Source: Gemmatimonas phototrophica (GTDB lineage: Bacteria > Gemmatimonadota > Gemmatimonadetes > Gemmatimonadales > Gemmatimonadaceae). Taken from it: a stretch of DNA of 64,000 nt. Position 1 is the first letter of the stretch. Every line of letters begins with the position of its first letter. The notes under the pieces were generated by a model. That model was not told where the DNA came from and made no database searches. It saw nothing but the letters and a program-made list of their open reading frames with translations. Below, in pieces: positions 51,395 through 60,802 of this stretch. The position numbers and the translations under genes are program-made. The stretch is taken from NCBI RefSeq assembly GCF_000695095.2, contig NZ_CP011454.1, positions 4,092,001 through 4,156,000 of the forward strand, written 5' to 3'.

Positions 51395-53924
51395 TCGGGT
51401 GGAGGCGTGGTTCGGTGCGCGGGGCTGGCGTCCGTTCGATTTTCAGCGGGAGGTGTGGCGTGCGTATGCGAGCGGCGAATCGGGACTCATTCACGCGGCC
51501 ACCGGCACGGGAAAAACATACGCCGCCTGGATGGGGCCACTCATTGAGTCGCTGAACGACACGCCGGTCGTCCGGAAGGCGCGACGTCGGGCCGATGCGC
51601 TGCCGCTGCGCGTCCTCTGGATTACGCCATTGCGCGCGTTGGCCGCCGATACTGAACAGGCGCTCCGACTGCCCGTGGACGAGCTGGGGCTCCCGTGGAC
51701 CGTGGAATCGCGCACCGGCGATACCTCGCAGGCGCGTCGCGCGCGCCAACGGGAGCGCCTGCCGACGGCACTGGTGACCACTCCGGAATCGCTGTCGCTG
51801 CTATTGTGCCGCAAGGACTCGGCGGCGCTGTTCGCCGACCTGCGCTGTGTGGTCGTGGATGAATGGCACGAACTGCTGTCCACCAAACGTGGCGCGCAGG
51901 TGGAGCTCGCCTTGGCGCGATTGCGGCAGCTGCGCCCGACACTGCGCACGTGGGGGGTATCTGCCACGCTGGGCAATCTTGATGTGGCGGCGCAGACCCT
52001 TCTGGGCTACACCAACACCGGTGCACCGCGCACGCCTCGGCTCGTACGAGGCATTGTACCCAAGGACATCGAGGTGGAGGCACTGGTCCCCGAGACCATG
52101 GATCGCTTTCCGTGGGCCGGGCACCTGAATACCAAGCTGCTCCCCGAAGTCATGCAGCGGCTTGCACAGGCGGAGAGCGCCATCGTGTTCACGAACACGC
52201 GCTCGCAGTGCGAGATCTGGTTTCAGAGCATCATTGCCGCCAACCCGTCGTGGTTTGAGTTCACGGCCATTCATCATGGCTCACTATCGCGCGCGCAGCG
52301 CGAAGATGTGGAAGACGGCCTCAAATCCGGGCGATATCGCGTGGTGGTGGCCACCAGTTCCCTCGATCTGGGCGTGGACTTCACGCCGGTGGACCTGGTG
52401 ATGCAGGTGGGAAGCCCCAAGGGGGTGGCGCGTCTGCTGCAGCGGGCTGGACGCTCCGGACACTCGCCGGGGCGCGTGTCGCGCATTGTGTGTGTACCCA
52501 CCCACGCCTTCGAACTGGTGGAGGTGGCCGCAGCGCGCGATGCCATGCGTGCCGGCGCCATTGAAAGCCGCGACCCGGTGGACCGCCCACTGGATCTGCT
52601 CGCGCAACACCTGGTGACGCTGGCGTTAGGTGGAGGGTTCACGCGAGCAGGGGTGCTGGCGGAGCTGCGCACCACGCGCGCCTATCGTGATCTCACCGGG
52701 GACGAGCTGGACTGGGTCATCGATTTCGTCACGCGGGGTGGTGAAGCGCTGCGGGCGTACCCCGAATATGCCAAAGTGGTCTGTGTTGATGGCGTGTACA
52801 TCGTGACCGATCGCCGAGTGGCGCTGCGGCATGTGCTCAACATTGGCACCATCGTGAGTGATGCCGCCATTGCCGTACGGTATCTCAAGGGTGGGCGACT
52901 TGGCACAGTCGAAGAGTCGTTCGTGTCGCGGCTGTCACCCGGCGACAGGTTCATCTTTGCCGGTACGCCCCTCGAGTTTGTACGGTTGCGTGATCTCACC
53001 GCCTGGGTGCGCAAGGCCAAAGGGATGAGCGGGGCCGTTCCGCGCTGGCAGGGGGCGCGCATGCCGCTCTCCACGGAACTCGCGGCCGCCGTGCGCGACA
53101 AACTCGAAGAGGCACGACGCGGCGAGTATCTGTCGCCGGAAATGCGGTCCGTGAAGCCGGTGCTGCTCATGCAGGCGGAGCGCAGTGTCATTCCGCGCCC
53201 GGATGAACTGCTCATTGAGCGCACCGAAACGCGTGATGGTCATCATCTGTTTGTGTATCCCTTTGAGGGACGGCTGGTACACGAAGGGCTGGCGGCGTTG
53301 TGTGCGTACCGCATGGCGCAGCTGCAGCCCTTCTCCTTCTCCTTCAGCTGCAACGACTACGGGCTTGAGCTGTTGAGCCCCGAGCGGGCACCGCTGGAAG
53401 AGGCGTTGGAGGCGGGGCTCTTCAGTATCACCCATCTACTGCACGATGTCACGCATAGTCTCAACGCGGCAGAGTTGGCGCGGCGCCAGTTTCGCGAGAT
53501 TGCCCGCGTGGCGGGACTCATTTTCTCCGGCTATCCCGGACAATCCAAAAGCGTAAAGCAGCTGCAGGCATCGAGCGGCCTGTTGTACGATGTCTTTGTG
53601 AACTACGACCCGGAGAATCTGCTCGTGGCGCAGGCGCGCCGCGAAGTGCTGGAGCGCCAACTTGAGGCCAGCCGATTGGGGCGGGTGCTGGACCGGCTGT
53701 CGCGCGCGACGATTCGCGTGGTGGATGTAGAGCGCCCCACGCCACTCGCGTTCCCCCTCATGGTGGACATGACGCGGGCCAAACTCAGCACCGAAAAGCT
53801 GGCGGACCGCGTGAAGCGCATGACCGTAGCGGCGGAGAAGCCGACCAAGTCGGGGGTGATGTCGGTGTTCCGCATTGACGAGACCGTGACGAAGCTCATG
53901 GGTCCGAGCGGCGGCGAACGGTGA
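51387..53924 (+). CDS. ligase-associated Lhr-type DEXH helicase
   Basis: An 845-residue superfamily 2 helicase. Motif I is ATGTGKT, motif II is DEWH, motif III is SATLGN, and the second RecA domain holds TNTRSQCE, HHGSLSRAQRE, VVATSSLDLGVDF and QRAGRSGHSPG. A winged-helix and the Lhr-core C-terminal domain follow (YIVTDRRVALRHVLNIGTIVSD and LVHEGLAALCAYRMAQ). Lhr-core enzymes are 3'-to-5' DNA/RNA-DNA helicases linked to repair. It overlaps ligase at its start and PdeM at its stop, so the three are tightly coupled. Confidence 0.93.
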   Translation: MHDRVEAWFGARGWRPFDFQREVWRAYASGESGLIHAATGTGKTYAAWMGPLIESLNDTPVVRKARRRADALPLRVLWITPLRALAADTEQALRLPVDELGLPWTVESRTGDTSQARRARQRERLPTALVTTPESLSLLLCRKDSAALFADLRCVVVDEWHELLSTKRGAQVELALARLRQLRPTLRTWGVSATLGNLDVAAQTLLGYTNTGAPRTPRLVRGIVPKDIEVEALVPETMDRFPWAGHLNTKLLPEVMQRLAQAESAIVFTNTRSQCEIWFQSIIAANPSWFEFTAIHHGSLSRAQREDVEDGLKSGRYRVVVATSSLDLGVDFTPVDLVMQVGSPKGVARLLQRAGRSGHSPGRVSRIVCVPTHAFELVEVAAARDAMRAGAIESRDPVDRPLDLLAQHLVTLALGGGFTRAGVLAELRTTRAYRDLTGDELDWVIDFVTRGGEALRAYPEYAKVVCVDGVYIVTDRRVALRHVLNIGTIVSDAAIAVRYLKGGRLGTVEESFVSRLSPGDRFIFAGTPLEFVRLRDLTAWVRKAKGMSGAVPRWQGARMPLSTELAAAVRDKLEEARRGEYLSPEMRSVKPVLLMQAERSVIPRPDELLIERTETRDGHHLFVYPFEGRLVHEGLAALCAYRMAQLQPFSFSFSCNDYGLELLSPERAPLEEALEAGLFSITHLLHDVTHSLNAAELARRQFREIARVAGLIFSGYPGQSKSVKQLQASSGLLYDVFVNYDPENLLVAQARREVLERQLEASRLGRVLDRLSRATIRVVDVERPTPLAFPLMVDMTRAKLSTEKLADRVKRMTVAAEKPTKSGVMSVFRIDETVTKLMGPSGGER

Positions 53925-54601
53925 GCACAGCAGACGAGCCAGTGCCGGCGGGCGCCCTCTCCACCACGGTAGCTGGCGAGCACGTGGTCATGCTCCCCGA
54001 GCGCGCCCTCTGGCTACCGGCGCAGGACACCTTGTGTGTGGCCGATTTGCACTGGGGTAAAGCGGCGGCCTTTCGCGCGGCGCATGTGCCCGTGCCCATG
54101 GGCACCACCTCCCGTGATCTGGCACGGCTCTCCAGCGCGCTCGAGGTGACCGGCGCATCACATCTGGTTGTGCTGGGGGACTTGCTGCACGCACGCACCG
54201 GTCGCCACGACGAAACGTTCCGCACGATCGCGGCGTGGCGCGAGGCACACTCGGCGTTGCGTATCACCCTCGTGCGTGGCAATCACGATCAACACGCCGG
54301 CGATCCGCCGGCCGACCTGCGGATTGGCTGCACCGACGATCCCCTACCGCTCGGGGCCTTCGTAGGCATGCACGAACCCATGGGGCATGCGAACGGCTAT
54401 GTGCTCGCCGGCCATCTGCATCCCAGCGTGACCGTTCGCGGGCGCGGCCGACAATCGCTTCGCCTCCCCTGTTTCGTCTTTGGCGATGGCGTAGGCGTGT
54501 TGCCCGCCTTCTCGAGTTTTACCGGTGGGGGCATGTACCAGCAGTCGCCCGGCGACCGGCTCTTTGGCATAGCCGGCGACTCGGTGGTGCCGCTGAACTA
54601 G
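53921..54601 (+). CDS. pdeM: ligase-associated PdeM-type calcineurin-like phosphoesterase
   Basis: A 226-residue metallophosphoesterase. Metal-site motifs are in order: VADLHWGK, VLGDLLHAR, RGNHDQ, GMHEPMG and GHLHP. This is the PdeM form found with bacterial ligase/helicase/exonuclease sets. It may act as an endonuclease or phosphatase on DNA ends. It begins with GTG, overlapping the helicase stop (GTGA), and ends the operon. No clear terminator follows. Confidence 0.88.
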   Translation: MSTADEPVPAGALSTTVAGEHVVMLPERALWLPAQDTLCVADLHWGKAAAFRAAHVPVPMGTTSRDLARLSSALEVTGASHLVVLGDLLHARTGRHDETFRTIAAWREAHSALRITLVRGNHDQHAGDPPADLRIGCTDDPLPLGAFVGMHEPMGHANGYVLAGHLHPSVTVRGRGRQSLRLPCFVFGDGVGVLPAFSSFTGGGMYQQSPGDRLFGIAGDSVVPLN

Positions 54602-54685
54602 CGATGCGCTGACTCGAACCTGGCAGGTGCCCGAGAATTCTGTGAACCGATCGCACAACGAGCCGTGCCTCGCTTCTTCGCGAAA

Positions 54686-55573
54686 TCAGTGCTTGCCGCG
54701 GGCCTTCTGCACCAATGTGTAGACCAGCACCAAGGCACCGCCGCACACGACGCCCAGCAGCGCGTCAAGCACCGGCTTGGCAACCACCGCCAGCGGCCCC
54801 GTGGTGTGTGCCCACGCTTCCAATATCACATCCACCGCGTGCCACCCGTGCGCGATGATGCCACCGCCCACAGTGAACATGGCGGCGGTGCCAAGCACCG
54901 ACAGCGCGCGCATGAGCATCGGCGCGCCCTTGAGCAGTACGCCACCAATGGCGCGACCGCGATTGTGCAGCGCGAGTCCCAGATCGTCGATTTTCACGAT
55001 GCCCGCGACCAGTCCATACACAAACACCGTGGCGCCAAGACTGACCAGGCTCAAGGCCAGGACCTGCTCACCAATCGGGGCCGTACTCATCGTGCCCAGC
55101 GAAAGAATGATGATTTCCGCCGACAGCACGAAGTCCGTGCGAATGGCGCCCTTGATCTTGCCCTGCTCCACCGCCAACAGCTCTTCTGCACTCAAATCCG
55201 GATTGGCAATTACCGGTGAGGGCGCATCGACCTCGTCCTTGTGGAGGTACTTGTGCACCAGCTTCTCCACCCCTTCGAAGCAGAGAAACAGGCCGCCCAC
55301 CATCATGAGTGGCATCACCATGGATGGCGCAAAGGCACTGATCACCAGCGCCACTGGCACCAGAATGACCTTGTTCCACAACGAGCCCTTGGCGACCGCC
55401 CACACCACTGGCAGTTCACGCTCCACCCGTACACCACTCGCCTGCTCGGCGTTGAGGGCGAGATCATCACCCATGACGCCACTCGTTTTGGTTGCCGCAA
55501 CTTTGGTCAGCACCGCGACATCATCCATCATGGACGTGATGTCATCGAGCAGCACGAGCAGACTGGTAGCCAT
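54686..55573 (-). CDS. DUF808 (YedI-like) inner membrane protein
   Basis: A 295-residue membrane protein. MATSLLVLLDDITSMMDDVAVLTKVAATKTSGVMGDDLALNA is the highly conserved DUF808 start. About six transmembrane helices follow (near 73-92, 95-110, 155-175, 180-200, 222-245 and 260-285). Function is unknown. It is next to the hemolysin-III gene on the same strand (41 bp apart). Confidence 0.9.
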   Translation of the reverse strand: MATSLLVLLDDITSMMDDVAVLTKVAATKTSGVMGDDLALNAEQASGVRVERELPVVWAVAKGSLWNKVILVPVALVISAFAPSMVMPLMMVGGLFLCFEGVEKLVHKYLHKDEVDAPSPVIANPDLSAEELLAVEQGKIKGAIRTDFVLSAEIIILSLGTMSTAPIGEQVLALSLVSLGATVFVYGLVAGIVKIDDLGLALHNRGRAIGGVLLKGAPMLMRALSVLGTAAMFTVGGGIIAHGWHAVDVILEAWAHTTGPLAVVAKPVLDALLGVVCGGALVLVYTLVQKARGKH

Positions 55574-55614
55574 GTATTCGGAATGAAAGACGAAGGACGC
55601 TGCGGTTTAGTGCT

Positions 55615-56277
55615 TTAGCGGACGGTGACCGCGACCGGCGCCGAATAGAAGAGCACCGCGAAGTAGTGACAAATGCTGCCGCCGAGAACAAACAGATGCC
55701 ATACCGGGTGTGTCCACGCCCGGCGCTTGTCCACGTAGAAGACCACGCCACCGGTGTAGAACAAGCCACCACCAACCAAAAGTGCCAATCCAGCCTTATC
55801 CATGGAGGCGATGAGTGGCTTGGCGGCAATGATGGCCACCCACCCCATGGCCACGTAGACCGCTGTGGAGAGCTTGGCCATGGCGCCGCTGCCGAAGAGC
55901 ACCTTGAACAGCACCCCCAGTGCCGCCAGCGTCCACACAATGCCGAAGAGGGTCCATCCCCACCGCCCACGCAATACGCCCAGCGTGAACGGCGTGTACG
56001 TGCCGGCAATCAGCAGATAGATGGCGGCGTGGTCGAGTACGCGCATTTTCTGCTTGAGCGTGGGGTGCGAGATGGCATGGTACAGCGTGCTGGCGGCGTA
56101 GAGCGCCACCAGCGCCGCACCAAAAACGCTCGCTCCCACAAGGGCAGTCCGCTCGCCGCGGTTGGCCGCCGAGAGCACCAGAATAGGCAGGCCAATCAGA
56201 CTGGCCACAAAACCGGCCCCATGCGTGAGAGCGTTGGCGAGCTCTTCACGGGGGCCGGCAGTTCGACGCTGAGACAT
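55615..56277 (-). CDS. hemolysin III / PAQR family membrane protein
   Basis: A 220-residue protein with seven predicted transmembrane helices. Family motifs are intact: STLYHAI after helix 2, LDHAAIYLLIAGTYTPF in helix 3, and HPVWHLFVLGGSICHYFAV in helix 7. The conserved Ser, two Asp/His and C-terminal His residues form the zinc hydrolase site known in PAQR and adiponectin receptors. The bacterial substrate is unknown, and real hemolytic activity should not be assumed. It is probably co-transcribed with the DUF808 gene. Confidence 0.92.
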   Translation of the reverse strand: MSQRRTAGPREELANALTHGAGFVASLIGLPILVLSAANRGERTALVGASVFGAALVALYAASTLYHAISHPTLKQKMRVLDHAAIYLLIAGTYTPFTLGVLRGRWGWTLFGIVWTLAALGVLFKVLFGSGAMAKLSTAVYVAMGWVAIIAAKPLIASMDKAGLALLVGGGLFYTGGVVFYVDKRRAWTHPVWHLFVLGGSICHYFAVLFYSAPVAVTVR

Positions 56278-56306
56278 TCCTGAAATCTAACCGACCGAGC
56301 TGGTGG

Positions 56307-57560
56307 TTACCGTAACGACCCCAGCAGTCGCGCCACGAAGCCGTTCAGGCTGGCCGTGGTATCCATCCAGCGAATGACCGCCACGACGTCATTGACGGGA
56401 TCCACGTAGATGAAATTGTTGCCGGCGCCGACGTGGACAAACGCCTCCGGCGGCGCGGCAGCCAGATACGACCGGTCGGGGTTCACGAACCAGTTCATGT
56501 AGCCGTAGGTCTTTTGCGCCGGAGTGGGGGTGAGCGCCTGCGTCACCCACGCATCGCTCAGCAGCCGCTTGTCACCCCACAGGCCCCGCCGCTGCGTGAG
56601 CAGGCCAAAGCGAGCCATGTCCCACGCGTTGAGCACCATGCCGCCACCCCAGTGGCCACCGCCGCTCACGCTCTGTACCTCACGCCCGTCCAGCACGATC
56701 CACGAATTGTCGTAGCCGTACCAGCGCCACGTGTTGGACGCCCCAATGGGGTCCATGATGCGCTCCTTGAGCACCTCCGGCAGGGGCCGCCGCCACACCT
56801 GCAGCGCCGCCAGTGCGAGCACATTCACGCGAGTGTCGTTGTACTCGTAGGCACTGCCTGGTTCCACGCGCGGGCGTGTGGTCCAGGTGGCCGCGTTCTG
56901 CGCCGGTCGATCGGCCCACTCCGGCTTGCCCCACAGCGTGCCTTCCCAATCACTCACCTGGCGCAGCAAATGATCCCACGTGAGCCGCTTGTTGTGCGGC
57001 GTGTCGAAGGGCATGAGCAGCTTGTCGGTGCCAGGCCAATCGCGGCTGTAGGCGGTGCCGTTCGGACGTGCCCGCACAATGGGTGGTACGTATTTGGCCA
57101 CCGTGTCGTGCACGCTGCGAATGCGCCCTTCGTCCACGGCCAGCCCCACCACCGTGCTCACGAAGCTCTTGGTCACGCTGTTCGTGATCTCCTCTGCTTC
57201 AGGATCACCCCAGGTCGCCACCACATAGCCGCGACGCACCACAATGCCGGTCGCCACTCCACGCGGCGGCAGCGGCCCAATGGCATCTCCCAACGGTTCG
57301 CGTCCGAAGCTCTGCAGATGATTGAGCTCCAGATCACGCGGCGTCTTGCTTTCCTTGCTGATGGCGAAGGCCACCGCATCCGCGAGCTTGGCCGAGTCCA
57401 TGCCGACTGCAGACGGCGCCCGACGCTCCCAGCTTCCGGCCGGCGGCACATAGGGCGCCACCGAAGCACTCTTCTTCTGCGCCGACGCCGGTGAGGCAAG
57501 CCCCACCACCAGCGTCGTCGCACCCACAACCCGATACCCAATACTCCGAACTGTGGTCAT
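56307..57560 (-). CDS. secreted serine hydrolase, class C beta-lactamase/penicillin-binding fold
   Basis: A 417-residue exported protein (signal peptide to about ASAQK). SVTKSF gives the nucleophile Ser128 and general base Lys131, and YNDTRVN gives the Tyr-X-Asn motif. The third motif is likely HVGAGNN, in place of KTG. Such proteins are esterases or D-amino-acid peptidases, and antibiotic resistance should not be inferred. Its ATG overlaps the stop of the upstream propeller gene (ATGA), so translation is coupled and the two proteins probably work together. Confidence 0.85.
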   Translation of the reverse strand: MTTVRSIGYRVVGATTLVVGLASPASAQKKSASVAPYVPPAGSWERRAPSAVGMDSAKLADAVAFAISKESKTPRDLELNHLQSFGREPLGDAIGPLPPRGVATGIVVRRGYVVATWGDPEAEEITNSVTKSFVSTVVGLAVDEGRIRSVHDTVAKYVPPIVRARPNGTAYSRDWPGTDKLLMPFDTPHNKRLTWDHLLRQVSDWEGTLWGKPEWADRPAQNAATWTTRPRVEPGSAYEYNDTRVNVLALAALQVWRRPLPEVLKERIMDPIGASNTWRWYGYDNSWIVLDGREVQSVSGGGHWGGGMVLNAWDMARFGLLTQRRGLWGDKRLLSDAWVTQALTPTPAQKTYGYMNWFVNPDRSYLAAAPPEAFVHVGAGNNFIYVDPVNDVVAVIRWMDTTASLNGFVARLLGSLR

Positions 57561-60500
57561 GCGATCGGCCCCTTCCCCTTCGCCTTGCCAATCACGCCCG
57601 GCACGTTGTTCGCCTTGAGCAGGGCGTTGAACGCCGGCACATCCACGTTTTCGATCTGCTCCACTTCAGCGCGAATGGCACTCCACACCTTCTCCAACTC
57701 GGCCAGACGATCCTTCACCGGCTGCGTGAGCGCCGTGTTCCCTTCCACCTGCCCCATGAGGAAGCCGTACTGCCCGTTGATCCCGTTGGCGTAGTTGATG
57801 ATGTCCTGCCCGTTGGCCGCCTTGGTGGTCAACCGCGGGTCCATCTTCTCCAGCTTGCCATTCAACGAACGGCCAGCCTTGGCAATGGTATCAGCGGCGC
57901 TGGTTTCCTTCGCACGCGCCACGTAGCCCTGCACCTGCGTCTTCACATCACGCAGCCGCAGCACGGACTCGTGAATCTCGGTAATGCGCGTCGCCAGCAG
58001 GTTGGCCACCGAATCGCGCTCCGCAATCACGGCCACCGGCGCATCAATGCGCGGATCCATCTTCACCACGAGTGGCTGCGTTTGCACCGTGCTTCCCACG
58101 GTGAGCCGAACGGTGTAGTTGCCCGGCGTAACTCGCGCGCCGCCGTCGCTCGGTGCGCCGAAGAGCAGCACATTGCCCACGCGCGTGGGCATGGGGCGGC
58201 GCAGGTTCCACGTGAGCGTATTCAGTCCCGCCTTGGCGGTGAGTCGGCTCAGGGAATCCTTGGTCGCGTAGGAGCGCACCACCATGTTCTTGCTGTCGAG
58301 AAACTCGACCGACACCGCCGTGGCGCTGTCCGGCGCCGCGGCCAGTCGGAAATACACGGTCGCACCGTTGGGCGGATTCTTGCCGGCGTTTTGCGGCGTA
58401 CCAAAGCCACCGCCACCCGCAAAGAGAATGGCCTCGCGTGGTGCGTACAGATGCGCAGTGGCCTTCTCCACACTCTCGGCCCGCTGACGCAGCACCGACA
58501 GGTCGTCGAGAATCCAGAACGCGCGCCCTTCGGTGGACGCAATGAGATCGCCGTGCTTCACCTGCAAGTCCGTAACCGGTACCACCGGGAAGTTGCCGCG
58601 GAATGGCAGCCACTGCGCGCCCGCATCGTACGACACGTACACACCCGTTTCGGTCCCCGCGTACAACAGCCCTTTCTTCACCGGGTCTTCGCGCACGACA
58701 CGCACCGGCTCTCCATCACGCAGGCCATTCACGATGCGCGTGAAGGTGGCCCCGTAATCCTTCGATACGAAGATGTGCGGCGTGGGATCACCCACGCGGT
58801 CCTTGCGGAACGACACGTACAGCGTGGCCGGATCGTGCGGCGAGATGGCAATTTCATTCACGAGGCCATCGCCCCACGCAGCCGGCGTGACGTTCGTCCA
58901 CGTCTTGCCACCGTCGCGCGTGCGCTGAATGAGACCGTCGTCGGTGCCCACGTACAGTGTGGACGCATCGTGCGGTGACTCTTCGATCACCACAATGGTG
59001 GCATACACCTCGCCACCAGCGCCTTCGTTGGTGATGGGGCCACCACCCCACCCCTGCCGCGTCTTGTCGTTGCGCGTCAAGTCGCCGGAGATCGGCGTCC
59101 ACGCCTGCCCACGATTGGTGGTGCGGAAGAGCACGTTGCCGCCGTGGTACACCACCTTGTCGTCGTGCTGCGACACCTCAATGGGCGCCGTCCAGTTGAA
59201 GCGGTACTTCGTCTTGTCGGTAGGCTCGGTGAGGTTCATCTCGGGCCACGGCATGATGGCGCGGGTGAGCCCCGTGTTGGCATCCTGCTCTTCGATGATG
59301 CCCTGATAGCAGCCACCGTACACGTAGCGCGGGTTCTTCGCACTCACACCCATGTTGGCGCTTTCGCATCCCGGGCCTTCCTTCCAGTCGCGCAACCCGA
59401 TCGCGCCGCCGTCGCTGCGGGACGCAATGATGACCGAGCTGTTGTCCTGCTGGCCGCCGTACAGCTTGTACGGGAAGTCGTCGTCCACCGCCACATGGTA
59501 GAACTGCGACGTAGGCTGGTTGTCCTGCGTGCTCCAGCTCTTGCCACCGTTCAATGAAATGCTGGCGCCACCGTCGTTGGCATTGATGAGATACCGCGAA
59601 TCACGCGGGTTGACCCAAACGCCATGATTGTCGCCGTGCATGGCCGGCAGCACGGCAAACGTGCGGCCACCATCAATGCTCTTGAGCAACGGCGCGTTGC
59701 TGATGTACACCACGTCGGCGTTGGTGGGGTCGGCCGTGATGTGCATGTAGTACCAGGAGCGCGTCTGAATCAGCCGGTCGCCGCTCAGCAGGCGCCACGA
59801 CTTGCCGGCGTCATCGCTGCGGAACAACCCACCGGCTTCCGCTTCCACAATGGCGTACACACGGTCGGGATTGGCCGGCGACACGGACACGCCAATCTTG
59901 CCCATCAGCTTGGGCAGTCCTTCGGTGAGCCGTTTCCAGGTATCGCCGCCATCGGTGCTCTTCCACATGCCGCTGCCGGCGCCGCCGGAACGCACCATCC
60001 ACGGCGTACGCTGGTGATCCCAGAACGCCGCATACAGGATGCGCGGATTGGTGGGGTCCATGGACAGGTCACTGGCGCCGCTGGTGGCGTTCTCTCCCTT
60101 CAGCAGCAGTGTCCACGTCTTACCGCCGTCGGTGCTGCGGTAGATGCCACGATCGGTGGTCCCTTTCCAGCGATCGCCCTGCACGGCGGCGTACACAACA
60201 TCCGGATTGGTGGGGTGCACCCGCACCGCCGAGATCTGCCGTGACGCCTCCAGCCCCGTCCGGGTCCAGGTGCGCCCCTGGTCGGTGCTCTTGTACATGC
60301 CGTCGCCGTAGGTGCTCGACTGGCCGCGAATGGCGTGCTCGCCGCTCCCCACGTACAGCACGTTCTCATCGCTCGGCGCCACGGCAATGGCCCCAATGGA
60401 GCTCGACGTGAAGAAGCCGTCGGAGATGTTGCGCCAGTTCATGCCGGCGTCGTCGGTACGCCAAAGCCCCCCGCCGGTGTAGCCGGCGAAGTACGTCATG

Positions 60501-60733
60501 GGGTTGCTGGGCAGGCCGACCACGGCCACCGACCGGCCCCCACGCCACGGGCCAACGTTGCGCCACGAAAGCGCCGCAAAGGTCGTGGAATCGAACGCGG
60601 ACAGGGCGGGGCGAGCGGCGGCCTTGCCTGCCGTCTGGGCGTTGAGCGAGGCCGGGAGGGCCAAGGGAAGCGCCAAGGCCAGCGCCAAAGACGCCCGGCG
60701 GGCGGCGAGGTGGGGACGACGATGACGGGGCAT
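57557..60733 (-). CDS. secreted VPS10/sortilin-type beta-propeller protein, paralogue
   Basis: A 1058-residue exported protein. A signal peptide (SLALALALPLALPASLNAQ) precedes an array of Asp-box repeats: RTDDAGMNW, KSTDQGRTW, RSTDGGKTW, KSTDGGDTW, RSDDAGKSW, RTRDGGKTW and others. A Fn3/FlgD-like unit (GNYTVRLTVGSTVQTQPL) and a helical tail follow. The layout repeats that of the 13081-16332 protein. The ATG at MPRHRRPHL is chosen because it directly precedes the signal peptide; the frame is open far upstream, but without coding character. It is followed by a coupled serine hydrolase. Confidence 0.88.
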   Translation of the reverse strand: MPRHRRPHLAARRASLALALALPLALPASLNAQTAGKAAARPALSAFDSTTFAALSWRNVGPWRGGRSVAVVGLPSNPMTYFAGYTGGGLWRTDDAGMNWRNISDGFFTSSSIGAIAVAPSDENVLYVGSGEHAIRGQSSTYGDGMYKSTDQGRTWTRTGLEASRQISAVRVHPTNPDVVYAAVQGDRWKGTTDRGIYRSTDGGKTWTLLLKGENATSGASDLSMDPTNPRILYAAFWDHQRTPWMVRSGGAGSGMWKSTDGGDTWKRLTEGLPKLMGKIGVSVSPANPDRVYAIVEAEAGGLFRSDDAGKSWRLLSGDRLIQTRSWYYMHITADPTNADVVYISNAPLLKSIDGGRTFAVLPAMHGDNHGVWVNPRDSRYLINANDGGASISLNGGKSWSTQDNQPTSQFYHVAVDDDFPYKLYGGQQDNSSVIIASRSDGGAIGLRDWKEGPGCESANMGVSAKNPRYVYGGCYQGIIEEQDANTGLTRAIMPWPEMNLTEPTDKTKYRFNWTAPIEVSQHDDKVVYHGGNVLFRTTNRGQAWTPISGDLTRNDKTRQGWGGGPITNEGAGGEVYATIVVIEESPHDASTLYVGTDDGLIQRTRDGGKTWTNVTPAAWGDGLVNEIAISPHDPATLYVSFRKDRVGDPTPHIFVSKDYGATFTRIVNGLRDGEPVRVVREDPVKKGLLYAGTETGVYVSYDAGAQWLPFRGNFPVVPVTDLQVKHGDLIASTEGRAFWILDDLSVLRQRAESVEKATAHLYAPREAILFAGGGGFGTPQNAGKNPPNGATVYFRLAAAPDSATAVSVEFLDSKNMVVRSYATKDSLSRLTAKAGLNTLTWNLRRPMPTRVGNVLLFGAPSDGGARVTPGNYTVRLTVGSTVQTQPLVVKMDPRIDAPVAVIAERDSVANLLATRITEIHESVLRLRDVKTQVQGYVARAKETSAADTIAKAGRSLNGKLEKMDPRLTTKAANGQDIINYANGINGQYGFLMGQVEGNTALTQPVKDRLAELEKVWSAIRAEVEQIENVDVPAFNALLKANNVPGVIGKAKGKGPIA

Positions 60734-60802
60734 CGGGTCGAGCTCCTGAAGGATCGGAAGGGGCAGGTCGAAACTCCAAGCTATCACCTTCACCTCCAAG
60801 TC

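Noticed and set aside
54601-54685. tRNA-like T-loop string GGTTCGAGTC on the minus strand
   Set aside because: The flanking bases do not form T, anticodon or acceptor stems, so it is neither a tRNA nor a clear attachment site.
60335-60802. Upstream extension of the VanZ-like protein by about 150 codons
   Set aside because: It would lie antisense to the signal peptide and first repeats of the propeller gene and has no hydrophobic or conserved character.
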